A stretch of 38,658 nt of DNA from Arenibacter latericius DSM 15913 (GTDB lineage Bacteria > Bacteroidota > Bacteroidia > Flavobacteriales > Flavobacteriaceae). The stretch is from assembly GCF_000424985.1 (NCBI RefSeq), contig NZ_AUKX01000049.1, positions 1 through 38,658 on the forward strand, in the 5' to 3' direction. Position numbers and translations under genes: made by a program. Under the pieces are notes generated by a model. That model saw only the letters and a list, made by a program, of their open reading frames with translations. It was not told the DNA's origin and ran no database searches. This document shows, piece by piece, positions 9,362 to 19,272 of this stretch (position 1 is the stretch's first letter; each line of letters begins with the position of its first letter).

Positions 9362-10081
9362 TTACGTTTTTAAATACTTGTTATTCCAAACAGCTGGACT
9401 AAAGTTTTTTCCTTTTGCAAAAGCGTAATAGACCACCATTGATACTACCGATTTAATCATAAAAAAGAAAATGATTAGGAATTGGGCTGTAGAGCTCGTT
9501 TTAGAGAATAACGCGTGTGGTACAATTAAGGTAAGGAGATAACTTAAGAGTAAGATAAATACTAGTAGATTCCCCATATTTTTATAAGGCCACATCATTA
9601 CTTTTCGGAAAGGGTGTAAATCCTTTCCCCATTTGTGAATTAAGTAATAGTATCCATTATTTATCGGGACAAATAATATTGGATCGTCAGGATCTTCCAA
9701 TTTAAACAATTTGGAAGGGGCAAGAATCTTAAAGCCCTTTAATTCTATGCCGTGTTCCTTTTCTAATTTCCTTATTTTAGTTAGCGCTTCTTGTGGGATT
9801 ACCCCTTTATAATAATGAGAATCCAAAAATCGAAGTCGATAATCAATGGCAATATTCTTGATATGGTTTATGGAATAAATCTCTGTGGTTTCTAAAAGAT
9901 CAAAATTAAAACGATTTGTTATGTTTGGGGATTTTGATGCTAAGTTTTGAGTTATTCTTTCTTGAGCTGAATCCACATCTTTAAGGATGTCATAGACCTC
10001 TTTCATTATTAAATCGGAAGAGTTATCCTTTTGTTTTGCCAGAATAAGTTTTTTCTGAATATTGGTTTTTTGCAACAACAT
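9362..10081 (-). CDS. Conserved hypothetical membrane protein, two C-terminal helices
   Basis: I do not recognise the family of this 239-residue protein. The N-terminal 60 residues are charged and probably helical. Residues about 65-170 look like a soluble domain with several aromatic residues (YYKGVIPQEA, PINNGYYYLIHKWG). Two strong transmembrane segments follow at about 171-192 and 199-222. Both ends would lie on the same side of the membrane, with the soluble part probably cytoplasmic because there is no signal peptide. It lies downstream of pheT on the same strand, but pheT's terminator and a 406-bp gap separate them, so it is probably its own unit. Confidence 0.7.
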   Translation of the reverse strand: MLLQKTNIQKKLILAKQKDNSSDLIMKEVYDILKDVDSAQERITQNLASKSPNITNRFNFDLLETTEIYSINHIKNIAIDYRLRFLDSHYYKGVIPQEALTKIRKLEKEHGIELKGFKILAPSKLFKLEDPDDPILFVPINNGYYYLIHKWGKDLHPFRKVMMWPYKNMGNLLVFILLLSYLLTLIVPHALFSKTSSTAQFLIIFFFMIKSVVSMVVYYAFAKGKNFSPAVWNNKYLKT

Positions 10082-10487
10082 ATCTCTCTCTTTTAGGCAA
10101 GAACATAAAGTTAAGAAATTATCGATTTAAATGCATATGGAAAATCATAAATAGTTTTTCAAGCAGCTTAATGTCGTTAAGGAATCTAGAAAGATCTTTT
10201 TATAATCTTGATATAGGAAAATAACTATAGGGTAGAGGGTGGTTAGAATTGCACTCTAATTAATGGGTGGTCCATGAGGTTAGGTATTTGTGGTGTGATT
10301 TTCAAGACTAAAACTTCCTTGAAAATTAATTCTTTTGCCTTTGGAGTATAAAGGTAACTATTGTGATATTGGTTGCGAGTTTGGTAATTAGATACTAGTA
10401 AAAAGTGTTGTAGAAAATAAAATAGCCCGTTCATTGAACGGGCATTTTTTAATTTTAACATTAGTATTTTAGGAGCAAATTAGATCA
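10082..10487. other. 406-bp intergenic region between pheT and the two-helix membrane protein
   Basis: The region holds the pheT terminator near 10421-10450 and otherwise AT-rich sequence that should contain the promoter for the 9362-10081 gene. An open frame on the minus strand (10243-10461) runs through the terminator hairpin and has no recognisable protein character, so I leave it out. Confidence 0.6.
10421..10450 (-). terminator. Terminator of pheT
   Basis: GCCCGTTCA (10425-10433) and TGAACGGGC (10435-10443) form a 9-bp perfect stem with a 1-nt spacer. T-rich tracts follow on both strands, so it may act in both directions. Confidence 0.85.
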
Positions 10488-12917
10488 CTATCTTAATTCG
10501 GCGCCTAATTCTTCTTGGTATCGCTTTCTCAATTTATTCATAATACCATCAACTTGTTTGTCTGTTAAAGTGGCTTTTTCATTGCGTAAAGTATAACTTA
10601 CTGCATAAGATTTTTTGCCTTCAGGTAGACTTTTTCCTTTATAAACATCAAAGAGATTTACATTTTTTAGAAGTTTCTTTTCGGTGTCCCTAGCTATATC
10701 ATAAATTTGTTTAAAGCTTATACTGTTATCCACTAAAAGGGCGTAATCGCGTTTTACTCCTGGATATTTTGTTATTGCTTTAAATTTAATTGGTTTGCTT
10801 TGACTTAGTATTTCTAGGATATAGTCCCAATTAAAATCGGCAAATAGCACTTCTTCCTTAATGTCGAACGCTATTGCAATGGATTTATCTATAACCCCAA
10901 GAGATACAACCTCTTTATTATCAATTTTTAGAGAAATTCCTTCAGAGAAAATGGTTTTAGTGGTGGGCTCTGACTCAAATTCAGGAAGTCCTAATCTTTC
11001 TAGGATGTTTGTTACTATAGACTTTATAAAAAAGAAGTCCGATTTTTGAGCAGGGGAAACCCAGCTGTCTTCCGCTCTATTCCCTGTAATTATGAGACTT
11101 AAATGCTTTTTTTCTTCTCTTTTATCTGGGTATTGATGGTAGGTTTTTCCAAATTCGAAGAATTTAAGATTATGCATTTTTCTATTGGCATTGTGTTCAA
11201 TTGCCTCTAGACCAGAAAATAACATTGACTGCCTCATTACCGAAAGATCTAGACTTAACGGGTTTAGCATAGTAATAGTTTGCTCCTCCTTTATGTCTGA
11301 GCTTAATTTACTATACTCCGGAGAGGTAAGACTATTCGATAATATTTCATTAAAACCATTGGAGGCTAGTTGATTACCAATGATATTTTGGATTTTGTAA
11401 TCTTCAAACTTTGATGATGGGGCTATTGAAGCGTTAAGCTTTTCTGTATACTCTATATTGTTATAGCCGTAAACACGTAGGATTTCTTCTATTACATCTA
11501 CCTCTCTTTGTACATCTATCCTGTAAAAAGGAATAGATAATCCTAAGCCAGATTCAGTTACGTTTTTAACTTTTATATCTAATGAGGCTAAGATTGACTT
11601 TATAGTGTCTTTAGAGAGATTCTGACCTACTAGTTTGTTAATTTTATCAAAAGTTAAGAATACGTGGTAATCGTCCTTTTTCTTGGGGTATATATCTACA
11701 ATGTCTGAAGTGATTTCTCCCCCAGCCACTTCAATAATAAGTAAGGCCGCACGTTTTAAAGCGTATTCTACATTATCTATATCTATACCTCTTTCAAACC
11801 TAAAGGAGGCATCGGTATTGAGTCCGTGTCTTTTAGCAGATTTACGTACGCTGATTGGGTTGAAAAATGCACTTTCTAAGAATATGCTACTAGTAGTTTC
11901 TGTTACACCAGAATTCTCGCCACCAAATACACCTGCAATACAAAGCGGTTTTTCTGTGTCGCAAATCATTAAGTCCTCCTTATTCAGCGTTCTTTCAACA
12001 CCGTCTAAGGTGGTGAATTTAGTGCCTTCTGGGAGGGTTTTTACGAAAATTTTGTTGCCTAGTATTTTGGAAATATCAAAAGCATGTAATGGTTGTCCTA
12101 ACTCATGTAATACATAGTTAGTGGCATCTACAACGTTATTTTTTGGTGTAAGTCCAATAGCTTTTAATCTATTTTTTAACCACTCTGGGGAGGGTTTTAC
12201 TACAAGATTACTTATGGTTATACCGCAATATCTTGGTGCTAATAGGCTATCTACCACCTCTACATCAACTTTTAATGATCGGTTAACAACATTAAAGTGG
12301 GTGACAGGAGGTGTAATAAGCTCTTTATGAATACTTCTTTGCTTAAGTCCGGCTTTTAAATCGCGAGCAACACCAAAATGACTCATTGCATCAGCTCGGT
12401 TGGGAGTAAGTCCAATTTCGAAAACTTCATCGTTTTCAATTTCAAAAACCTCAGAACAAGGGGTTCCTACTTCTAAAGTGTCGGGTAATACCATAATACC
12501 ATCGTGACCTTCTCCTAACCCAAGTTCGTCTTCGGCACAAATCATCCCATGACTTTCTTCTCCCCTAATCTTCCCTTTCTTAATCTTCCACGATTCGCCT
12601 TCTTTGGTGTATAATGTGGTGCCTATTGTGGCAACAGGTACTTTTTGACCGGCAGCAACATTTGGAGCACCGCATACTATTTGTAAAGGTTGCTCCTGTC
12701 CAATATCTACGGTGGTTAATTGCAGCTTGTCTGCGTTGGGGTGTTTTGTGCAGCTAAGCACTTCACCTACCACAATTCCTTTTAATCCTCCTTTAACGGA
12801 TTGGAAAGCGGAAATACCTTCAACCTCTAAACCTAAGTCTGTTAATAATTCCGCTGTTTTATGGGAGTCCCATTCAATTTTTAAAAACTGTTTTAGCCAG
12901 TTATAAGATATTTTCAT
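10488..12917 (-). CDS. pheT: Phenylalanine--tRNA ligase beta subunit
   Basis: The 809-residue protein has full length for the bacterial beta subunit. The N-terminal OB-fold tRNA-binding insert is clear at about 40-155 (GIVVGEVLSCTKHPNADKLQ, then VVCGAPNVAAGQKVPVATIG with Ile for Val). B3/B4 editing-domain features follow (PRYCGITI; LDGVERTL), then the B5 region near 400-475 and the FDX-ACB anticodon-binding domain at the C terminus (ITKYPGVKRDYALLVDNSI). With PheS it charges tRNA-Phe, and it carries the editing site that removes mischarged tyrosine. pheS is not in this window, so the two subunits are encoded apart, as is common in Bacteroidota. Its own terminator lies 37 bp downstream. Confidence 0.97.
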   Translation of the reverse strand: MKISYNWLKQFLKIEWDSHKTAELLTDLGLEVEGISAFQSVKGGLKGIVVGEVLSCTKHPNADKLQLTTVDIGQEQPLQIVCGAPNVAAGQKVPVATIGTTLYTKEGESWKIKKGKIRGEESHGMICAEDELGLGEGHDGIMVLPDTLEVGTPCSEVFEIENDEVFEIGLTPNRADAMSHFGVARDLKAGLKQRSIHKELITPPVTHFNVVNRSLKVDVEVVDSLLAPRYCGITISNLVVKPSPEWLKNRLKAIGLTPKNNVVDATNYVLHELGQPLHAFDISKILGNKIFVKTLPEGTKFTTLDGVERTLNKEDLMICDTEKPLCIAGVFGGENSGVTETTSSIFLESAFFNPISVRKSAKRHGLNTDASFRFERGIDIDNVEYALKRAALLIIEVAGGEITSDIVDIYPKKKDDYHVFLTFDKINKLVGQNLSKDTIKSILASLDIKVKNVTESGLGLSIPFYRIDVQREVDVIEEILRVYGYNNIEYTEKLNASIAPSSKFEDYKIQNIIGNQLASNGFNEILSNSLTSPEYSKLSSDIKEEQTITMLNPLSLDLSVMRQSMLFSGLEAIEHNANRKMHNLKFFEFGKTYHQYPDKREEKKHLSLIITGNRAEDSWVSPAQKSDFFFIKSIVTNILERLGLPEFESEPTTKTIFSEGISLKIDNKEVVSLGVIDKSIAIAFDIKEEVLFADFNWDYILEILSQSKPIKFKAITKYPGVKRDYALLVDNSISFKQIYDIARDTEKKLLKNVNLFDVYKGKSLPEGKKSYAVSYTLRNEKATLTDKQVDGIMNKLRKRYQEELGAELR

Positions 12918-13118
12918 CGCTTATTTTTAGAGATGTCAAATATAAAACAATGCTGCAATACATTCAATAGGTTGTAGGTGTAATTGTCTTATTTTTTATC
13001 GCCATGAAGGTTTCCTATTAATGGATGGAGAATTCAATGTGCAAAGAGATTTTTTAATTCCATTGAAAGTTTATATAATATTCTATGGGCTTAATAGGAT
13101 AAATTACTTTCTATATTG

Positions 13119-13126
13119 TAGTTTTG
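13119..13126 (+). promoter_or_regulatory. -7 promoter element of the TlpA-like gene
   Basis: TAGTTTTG is a perfect match to TAnnTTTG and lies 32 bp before the proposed GTG start. I see no clear -33 TTTG at the usual spacing. Confidence 0.5.
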
Positions 13127-13158
13127 TCCCTTAATTTTTATCTTAATTGTTTTTTAAA

Positions 13159-14388
13159 GTGAAAGATATTATTCGGATTGCCTTATTTTTTTGTGTATTA
13201 GCTTTTTGTTCTTGTAATCCCTCTCAAAGTTCCCAAATAAAAGAGGGGATATGGTTGGCAGAACTTGAAACCATGGATAATGCTATTTTGCCTTTTAATT
13301 TTAAATTCGATCGTTTGGAAGAGGGAAAACTGGCTATGGAGATTTATAATGCTGATGAGAAAATTTATGTAGATGAAATAACGGTTACAAAGGATTCTAT
13401 TTTTATAAAACTTCCTGTTTTTGAAGGGTATATAGCCGGGGAATTTTCTCCCGAAACTATAGATGGTGTTTTTAAGGTAGAGAGCTTAGATAGAGAGGTC
13501 TCTTTTACTGCTAGTTATGGAGTAAAAGAAAGGTTTAAAGAGGCTTCAGCGTCTAACTTTGATGTTACCGGATCATGGGAGGCTGCGTTTAGTCCTAATA
13601 CGGATCGTAGTTATATGGCAGTAGGAATATTTGAGCAGAATGGTAATAAGGTTACAGGTACTTTTAGAACAACTACAGGTGATTATAGGTATCTAGAAGG
13701 TGTGCAGCAAGGTGACTCCCTAAAACTATCTACGTTTGATGGTGCGCACGCCTATTTGTTTAAGGCTAAAGTTTCTGATAGTCTTTTAGATGGTGTTTTT
13801 TATTCGGGGAATCATTACAAAGAACCTTTTGTGGCTAAAAGAAATGAGAATTTCGATTTGCCACAGACAGATGAGCTGACGTTTTTAAAGGAGGGGTATG
13901 AAAAATTAGCCTTTAGTTTTCCTGATGCTTCAGGAAATACAGTGTCTCTAGATGACGAAGAGTTTAGAGATAAGGTAGTGGTGGTACAAGTAATGGGGAC
14001 ATGGTGTCCTAATTGTTTGGATGAGACTAAATTTTTGGTGGAGTACTTAAAGGATAATGCTAGTAGGGATGTAAGAGTGATAGCACTAGCTTTTGAATAT
14101 GTAAAAACCCCTGAGGCAGCTTTTAAAGCAATTAATAGACTAAAAGAAAGAATAGGAGTGGAGTACCCCATTCTGTTGGCGCAATACGCTAGTTCCGATA
14201 AAGCTTTGGCGCAAGATAAACTACCAATGTTAAACCATATCCTATCTTATCCTACTACTATAATTATTGATAGAAGTGGGAAAGTTAGAAAAATACATAC
14301 GGGATTTAATGGCCCTGCTACAGGGGATAAATACCTAAGTTTTAAAACGGATTTTTATGATCTTATTGATCAGTTGTTAGCTGAATAA
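13159..14388 (+). CDS. TlpA-like thioredoxin lipoprotein with intact CxxC
   Basis: I choose GTG at 13159 over TTG at 13147 because it gives a compact signal peptide (MKDIIRIALFF, then CSC), with Cys19 the likely lipidated residue. The protein is then 409 residues. Two beta-rich segments (about 25-120 and 130-225) resemble repeats of one domain. The C-terminal thioredoxin domain (about 245-409) carries the redox motif WCPNC at 282-286 and a cis-Pro region (SYPTTIIIDRSGKVRKIHTGF). It should be a membrane-anchored periplasmic thiol-disulfide reductase of the TlpA/ResA type. The client is unknown. It is monocistronic, followed 31 bp later by the convergent leuB. Confidence 0.85.
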   Translation: MKDIIRIALFFCVLAFCSCNPSQSSQIKEGIWLAELETMDNAILPFNFKFDRLEEGKLAMEIYNADEKIYVDEITVTKDSIFIKLPVFEGYIAGEFSPETIDGVFKVESLDREVSFTASYGVKERFKEASASNFDVTGSWEAAFSPNTDRSYMAVGIFEQNGNKVTGTFRTTTGDYRYLEGVQQGDSLKLSTFDGAHAYLFKAKVSDSLLDGVFYSGNHYKEPFVAKRNENFDLPQTDELTFLKEGYEKLAFSFPDASGNTVSLDDEEFRDKVVVVQVMGTWCPNCLDETKFLVEYLKDNASRDVRVIALAFEYVKTPEAAFKAINRLKERIGVEYPILLAQYASSDKALAQDKLPMLNHILSYPTTIIIDRSGKVRKIHTGFNGPATGDKYLSFKTDFYDLIDQLLAE

Positions 14389-14419
14389 TAGGGGTAAGTT
14401 TGTTGTAGGTAAGGTATTG

Positions 14420-15538
14420 TTATATAATAGTAGACTTCCCTAGTCCAATGTTTTCATAATTATAATTGTAATTCTCATCAGAATCTATGATGTTGGCGGC
14501 TATAAAATCGCCTACTTCATTGGTTCCATATTTACTTGTCGGATTTAAATCCTGAGTAACTATTTGTTTTCTCATAGATTTATCTACGGCGGTGACTACG
14601 GCGTTAGATTCTTCATGAAGGCCAAAATGACTAAGCATCATGGCGGTAGAAAGAATAGATGCTATGGGGTTTGCTATGTTTTTTCCTTCCGCTTGTGGAT
14701 AGGAACCGTGAAAAGGTTCAAACATGGCAAAATCATTTCCAATAGAGGCTGATGGTAGCAATCCTTTGGTTCCACATATAGCACTCCCTTGATCAGAAAG
14801 AATATCTCCAAACATATTTTCAGTTAGGATCACGTCAAATTGGTTTGGGTGTAGCATCATTTGCATAGCGGCATTGTCTACAAAAAGAAAATCTAATTCC
14901 ACTTCTGGATAACTTTCCCCAATTTTAGTAACCACCCTTCGCCATAGTCTAGAGGTTTCTAGTACATTGGCTTTATCTATAAGGGTAAGTTTTTTTCTTC
15001 TATTTTTAGCGGCCTTAAAAGCAAAATGCGCAATTCTGCTAATTTCCTTTTCTGAATACTCACATAAATCAGAGGCTATAGTGCCGTCTTGACTCAATTT
15101 TTTTTCACCAAAATAAATTCCCCCTGTAAGCTCTCTATATATGATAAAATCGGTTCCAAAGATCACATGCTTTTTAAGTGGCGATTTGTTAACCAGGGTA
15201 GGAAAAGCTTTAACAGGTCTAATATTAGCAAATAGCTCTAACTCTGTTCTCAATTGTAATAAGCCCTGTTCTGGACGAACTTTGGCACTTGGATTGGCGT
15301 CGTATTTTAGCGTACCAATAGTGCCAAAGAGTATAGTATCTGATGCTCTGCAGAGTTCTGTGGTGACTTCCGGAAGAGGTTTGCCATATTTTTCCATTGC
15401 AACGGCCCCTATATCGCCTTCCGTAAACGTAAAGTTATGGTGGAAGGTCTCTTCTACCGCACGCAAACATTTTAATGATTGTGCCAGTACTTCTGGCCCA
15501 ACTCCATCTCCACCTAAAACTGCAATTTTTAGATTCAT
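14420..15538 (-). CDS. leuB: 3-isopropylmalate dehydrogenase
   Basis: The 372-residue protein is a beta-decarboxylating dehydrogenase starting [14 protein letters not shown]. It has the substrate-binding Arg region ([17 protein letters not shown]), the catalytic Tyr segment ([13 protein letters not shown]), the metal-binding Asp region ([10 protein letters not shown]) and the C-terminal FEPFHGSYP with NAD-site residues. It oxidises and decarboxylates 3-isopropylmalate to 2-oxoisocaproate, the third leucine pathway step. Its ATG overlaps the leuA stop by one base (TAATG at 15536-15540), indicating translational coupling. leuC and leuD are not in the window. Confidence 0.95.
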   Translation of the reverse strand: MNLKIAVLGGDGVGPEVLAQSLKCLRAVEETFHHNFTFTEGDIGAVAMEKYGKPLPEVTTELCRASDTILFGTIGTLKYDANPSAKVRPEQGLLQLRTELELFANIRPVKAFPTLVNKSPLKKHVIFGTDFIIYRELTGGIYFGEKKLSQDGTIASDLCEYSEKEISRIAHFAFKAAKNRRKKLTLIDKANVLETSRLWRRVVTKIGESYPEVELDFLFVDNAAMQMMLHPNQFDVILTENMFGDILSDQGSAICGTKGLLPSASIGNDFAMFEPFHGSYPQAEGKNIANPIASILSTAMMLSHFGLHEESNAVVTAVDKSMRKQIVTQDLNPTSKYGTNEVGDFIAANIIDSDENYNYNYENIGLGKSTII

Positions 15539-16710
15539 TAAGCTATAATTTCTATCGAGATTCCACTTTCAGCAATAATACCATGGATGTCTTCGTCCAA
15601 AACTTCTTTCTTTTTGTCAGCAAAGTTTAAGAATTTTTCATAAACCTGGTCTAACTGTGTTTTAGTAAGTTCATATCCTACATTCTTTGCACGGTATGCC
15701 AATGCAGCTCTTCCGCTTCTTGCGGTAAGCACAATGGATGATTCTGTTACACCAACATCAGCAGGGTCAATAATTTCATAAGTTTCTCTGTTCTTAATAA
15801 CCCCATCTTGATGGATTCCTGAACTATGTGCAAAAGCATTTGCTCCTACAATAGCTTTATTGGGCTGTACTAAAACCCCCATTTTTTGGGAAACCATTTG
15901 GCTGGTATCATATAGCAGTTTACTATTTATATTGGTATCTAAATTTAAGGTAGGGTGCTGTCTTAATATCATAACAACCTCTTCTAGAGAAGTATTACCT
16001 GCCCTTTCTCCAATACCATTAATGGTACATTCTATTTGTCTGGCACCATTCATTACCCCCGCAATAGAATTAGCAGTGGCAAGTCCAAGATCATTATGAC
16101 AGTGGCAAGAAAGGATAGCCTTGTCTATACCTGTTACATTTTCTCTTAGATATTTTATTTTTGCTCCGTATTCTTCAGGAAGACAATAACCTGTGGTATC
16201 AGGAATGTTTAAAACAGTGGCACCTGCCTTAATTACGGCTTCACAAACCCTAGCAAGGAATTCGTTATCCGTACGCCCAGCATCCTCTGCATAGAACTCA
16301 ATATCCTCTACAAAAGTTTTAGCGTATTTCACCGCTGATACAGCTCTTTCTATAATGGCCTCTTTGTTAGAGTTAAATTTGAATTTGATATGTGAATCCG
16401 AAGTACCAATCCCAGTGTGTATCCTAGGTTTCTTAGCCATTTTGAGGGCTTCTGCAGCTGCTTCTATATCTTTTTTCACGGCACGGGTAAGCCCGCAGAC
16501 CGATGCATTTTTAACCAATTTAGAAATCTCATGAACGGAATTGAAATCCCCAGGACTGGAAATTGGAAAGCCAGCTTCAATAACATCAACGCCCATTAAA
16601 TCTAATCTTTCGGCGATAATTAATTTCTGCTCTGTGTCCAATTTACAACCGGGTACTTGTTCCCCATCCCTAAGTGTTGTATCAAAAATATGTACCTTAT
16701 CTTTGCTCAT
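15538..16710 (-). CDS. leuA: 2-isopropylmalate synthase, short form
   Basis: The 390-residue protein has the HMG-CoA-lyase-like TIM barrel of Leu[14 protein letters not shown] at 9-21, the metal-binding HCHNDLG, and NGIGERAGN. The barrel is followed by the accessory helical segment ([11 protein letters not shown]). It ends soon after (ISIEIIA) and lacks the C-terminal regulatory domain of about 120 residues that binds leucine in the 500-residue LeuA proteins. It condenses acetyl-CoA with 3-methyl-2-oxobutanoate, the first committed step of leucine synthesis. A closely related homocitrate or citramalate synthase is possible from sequence alone, but coupling to leuB supports LeuA. It is divergent from the 16858 gene. 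Confidence 0.9.
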   Translation of the reverse strand: MSKDKVHIFDTTLRDGEQVPGCKLDTEQKLIIAERLDLMGVDVIEAGFPISSPGDFNSVHEISKLVKNASVCGLTRAVKKDIEAAAEALKMAKKPRIHTGIGTSDSHIKFKFNSNKEAIIERAVSAVKYAKTFVEDIEFYAEDAGRTDNEFLARVCEAVIKAGATVLNIPDTTGYCLPEEYGAKIKYLRENVTGIDKAILSCHCHNDLGLATANSIAGVMNGARQIECTINGIGERAGNTSLEEVVMILRQHPTLNLDTNINSKLLYDTSQMVSQKMGVLVQPNKAIVGANAFAHSSGIHQDGVIKNRETYEIIDPADVGVTESSIVLTARSGRAALAYRAKNVGYELTKTQLDQVYEKFLNFADKKKEVLDEDIHGIIAESGISIEIIA

Positions 16711-16857
16711 TATATTTGCGTAATTTTATATGTACTTTACGAATATACTACTTAATGGTTCCCTTGAGTTGTGGTAAAATAAGTATTTACAATGGTGAGG
16801 AACTTTTTATATCGGTTAAAGTATTGCATATCAACAACATAAACCTTTTTTATTACG
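16711..16857. promoter_or_regulatory. Divergent promoter region, leuA / 16858 gene
   Basis: This 147-bp spacer must hold promoters in both directions. On the minus strand TATATTCG (about 16738-16745) is one mismatch from TAnnTTTG. I see no obvious leader peptide with leucine codons and no riboswitch. Confidence 0.4.
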
Positions 16858-18402
16858 ATGACAAATGCCCCTAAAGATGCATTATTTGTTTTGGTTAAAT
16901 CACTTTCTAAGTCAGAAAAACGTCAGTTTAAACTATACGTTGGGCGCTTAGGTGTTAATACTGATGCAAAGTTTTTGGCGTTATTTAATTTATTAGACAA
17001 AATTAAAGTCTATGATGAAAAAGTAATCTTAGAGAACGGTATTGTAAAAAAAGCCCAATTATCTAATTTAAAGGCGCATCTCTATAGACAAATCTTAGTG
17101 AGCCTAAGATTAAATCCAGTGAACCAAAATATTAGGGTGCAATTAAGAGAGCAGTTAGACTTCGCAACTATACTTTACCAAAAAGGGTTGTATAAGCAAA
17201 GCTTAAAAATACTGGATAAAACTAAGATTACTGCTATAGAGAATGAAGAGAAGAACGTAGCCTATGAAATTGTTGAGCTAGAAAAGGTTATAGAGACACA
17301 GTATATTACCCGTAGTATCCCTGATAGGGCCGATGAGCTTACAGTACAAGCAAAACAATTGTCTAGACAAAATGTTACTACCAGTAAGCTTTCTAATCTT
17401 GCGATTCAGTTATATGGACAGATGCTGAAAATAGGCTATGTTCGAAGTGATGATGATTTTAAAAGGGTAAAAGAATACTTTGATAATCATTTGCCTAAAA
17501 TTATAATGAAAGAGCTTGGATTTCGAGAAAAATTATGGCTCTATAAGGCACATCTATGGTATAGCTTTTTAACCCAAGACTTTTTGTCCTGCTATAAGTA
17601 CTCTAGTAAATGGGTTGATTTGTTTTATGAAAATAAAAAAATGATATCTCTTAATCCGGTATTCTTTTTAAAAGGGAATCATTATTTACTAGAATCTTTA
17701 TTTTATGTAAGATATAGTTCCCAGTTTAAGGAGACCTTAGAGCAATTGGAAGAAATTGTGGTAAGTAAAGATTTCCCCACCAATGATAACTTAAGCTCAC
17801 TTGCTTTTATTTACATCAACTCTAACAAACTAAACCTTCATTTTATGGAGGGTACTTTTGATAAGGGAGAATATCTAGTCAAAATTGTAGAATACGGAAT
17901 CTCCAAGCATAGGGACCGACTAGATGAGCATCATGTTATGGTTTTGTATTACAAAATAGCCTGTCTCTATTTTGGAATGGGAAATAATAAGATGTGTATA
18001 AAGTATCTAAAACGTATCATAAACAACAAGAATCTAAAAATGCGGGAAGATTTAATGTGCTTCTCAAGAGTTTTAAGTTTAATTGCCCATTATGAGGCAG
18101 GTATGGATTACCACTTAGAAGTACAACTGAAGAGTACCTATAAGTTTTTGTTGAAAATGAACGACCTACATGCGGTACAAAAAGAAATGATTAAATTCTT
18201 AAGACGTTTGGGTGATATCTATCCGCACGAACTGTCTAATGAGTTCAATAAACTGTATGTTGAATTAAAAAAATATGAAGACCACCCTTATGAAAAACGT
18301 GCCTTTTTATACTTAGATATTCTTTCTTGGTTAGAAAGTCACTTACATAATAAACCGGTAGCACAAGTGATTAAAGAGAAAGCAGCTGAAATAACTCGGT
18401 AG
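16858..18402 (+). CDS. Conserved hypothetical protein, all-helical repeat type
   Basis: I do not recognise a named family for this 514-residue protein. It has no signal peptide or transmembrane segment and is strongly helical and Lys/Leu/Tyr-rich. The N terminus (KDALFVLVKSLSKSEKRQFKLYVGR) is a distinctive opening, and the body reads like tetratricopeptide-like helical hairpins (e.g. LDFATILYQKGLYKQSLKIL near 100-118; MVLYYKIACLYFGMGNNKMCIKYLKRI near 360-386). This suggests a cytoplasmic scaffold or interaction protein. It is transcribed away from leuA, with no partner gene on its strand. Coding quality is good throughout, so it is a real gene. Confidence 0.8.
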   Translation: MTNAPKDALFVLVKSLSKSEKRQFKLYVGRLGVNTDAKFLALFNLLDKIKVYDEKVILENGIVKKAQLSNLKAHLYRQILVSLRLNPVNQNIRVQLREQLDFATILYQKGLYKQSLKILDKTKITAIENEEKNVAYEIVELEKVIETQYITRSIPDRADELTVQAKQLSRQNVTTSKLSNLAIQLYGQMLKIGYVRSDDDFKRVKEYFDNHLPKIIMKELGFREKLWLYKAHLWYSFLTQDFLSCYKYSSKWVDLFYENKKMISLNPVFFLKGNHYLLESLFYVRYSSQFKETLEQLEEIVVSKDFPTNDNLSSLAFIYINSNKLNLHFMEGTFDKGEYLVKIVEYGISKHRDRLDEHHVMVLYYKIACLYFGMGNNKMCIKYLKRIINNKNLKMREDLMCFSRVLSLIAHYEAGMDYHLEVQLKSTYKFLLKMNDLHAVQKEMIKFLRRLGDIYPHELSNEFNKLYVELKKYEDHPYEKRAFLYLDILSWLESHLHNKPVAQVIKEKAAEITR

Positions 18403-18515
18403 AATTAGGGTGCAAGGCTTAAGTTTTGAGGCAAAAAGTTTACCTATCCTAATCTGTTGCAGTTTACTTTTTAAGAAGTTATTTGGCTGTTTAGCAGGTG
18501 ATTTTAGAATACAAA

Positions 18516-19223
18516 TTACTTACATGCATTCCATAGGCTTTCGTCAGGTAAGGGTGCAATAAGGTTTAATTGCTCCTTCTTTACCGGATGTATAAAGCTT
18601 AATCTTCTGGCATGTAAATGGATACTACCATCCTTATTGCTTCTATCTGCCCCATATTTTAAGTCGCCCTTAATAGGGCATCCTAAGGCCGACAGTTGTG
18701 AACGGATTTGATGATGCCTTCCCGTTTTTAAATCGATTTCTAAAAGGGTGTAACGATCAAGTTTCTTAATTACAGTATAATCAAGGATGGCCTTCTTACT
18801 ATCAGGAACTTCGTTTTTATGAGCGTAGGATTTATTTTGTTTAGGATTGCGTTTTAACCAATGTACTAAAGTGCCACTTTCCTTTTGTGGAATATCTTTG
18901 ACGATTGCCCAATAGGTTTTTTTAGCGTTCTTTTCGGCAAACAGCTTGTTTAGTCTGGGTAAGGCTTTAGAGGTTTTGGCAAAGACTACAATTCCAGATG
19001 TAGGCCTGTCTAACCTATGGGCAACGCCCAAATAGACGTTGCCTGGTTTGTTGTATTTTATCTTTAGATATTTCTTAACTACTTCACTTAAAGGAGTGTC
19101 TCCGGTCTTATCGCCCTGTACAATATCACCTGGCCTTTTGTTTATGGCAATAAGGTGATTGTCCTCATAAATTACTTGTAAATTAGAAGGGTTGGAATGT
19201 TCTTTTTGTACGTCTAATGACAC
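18516..19223 (-). CDS. RluA-family RNA pseudouridine synthase
   Basis: The 235-residue protein has the RluA catalytic motif HRLDRPTSG with catalytic Asp72, and LLEIDLKTGRHHQIRSQL and LHARRLSF downstream. It lacks the N-terminal S4 RNA-binding domain, as the short members of the family do, and begins almost directly with VIYEDNHLIAINKRPG. It isomerises uridine to pseudouridine in rRNA or tRNA; the site cannot be predicted. It starts 49 bp after panB on the same strand and is probably cotranscribed with it, a pairing with no obvious functional reason. Confidence 0.92.
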   Translation of the reverse strand: MSLDVQKEHSNPSNLQVIYEDNHLIAINKRPGDIVQGDKTGDTPLSEVVKKYLKIKYNKPGNVYLGVAHRLDRPTSGIVVFAKTSKALPRLNKLFAEKNAKKTYWAIVKDIPQKESGTLVHWLKRNPKQNKSYAHKNEVPDSKKAILDYTVIKKLDRYTLLEIDLKTGRHHQIRSQLSALGCPIKGDLKYGADRSNKDGSIHLHARRLSFIHPVKKEQLNLIAPLPDESLWNACK

Positions 19224-19272
19224 AGCTAAAGTTACTAAGGGGTTTGAAATAATTTAAAGATCAGCGATAAGA

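Noticed and set aside
10243-10461. 72-codon minus-strand open frame
   Set aside because: It runs through the pheT terminator hairpin, has no ribosome binding site and shows no protein character.
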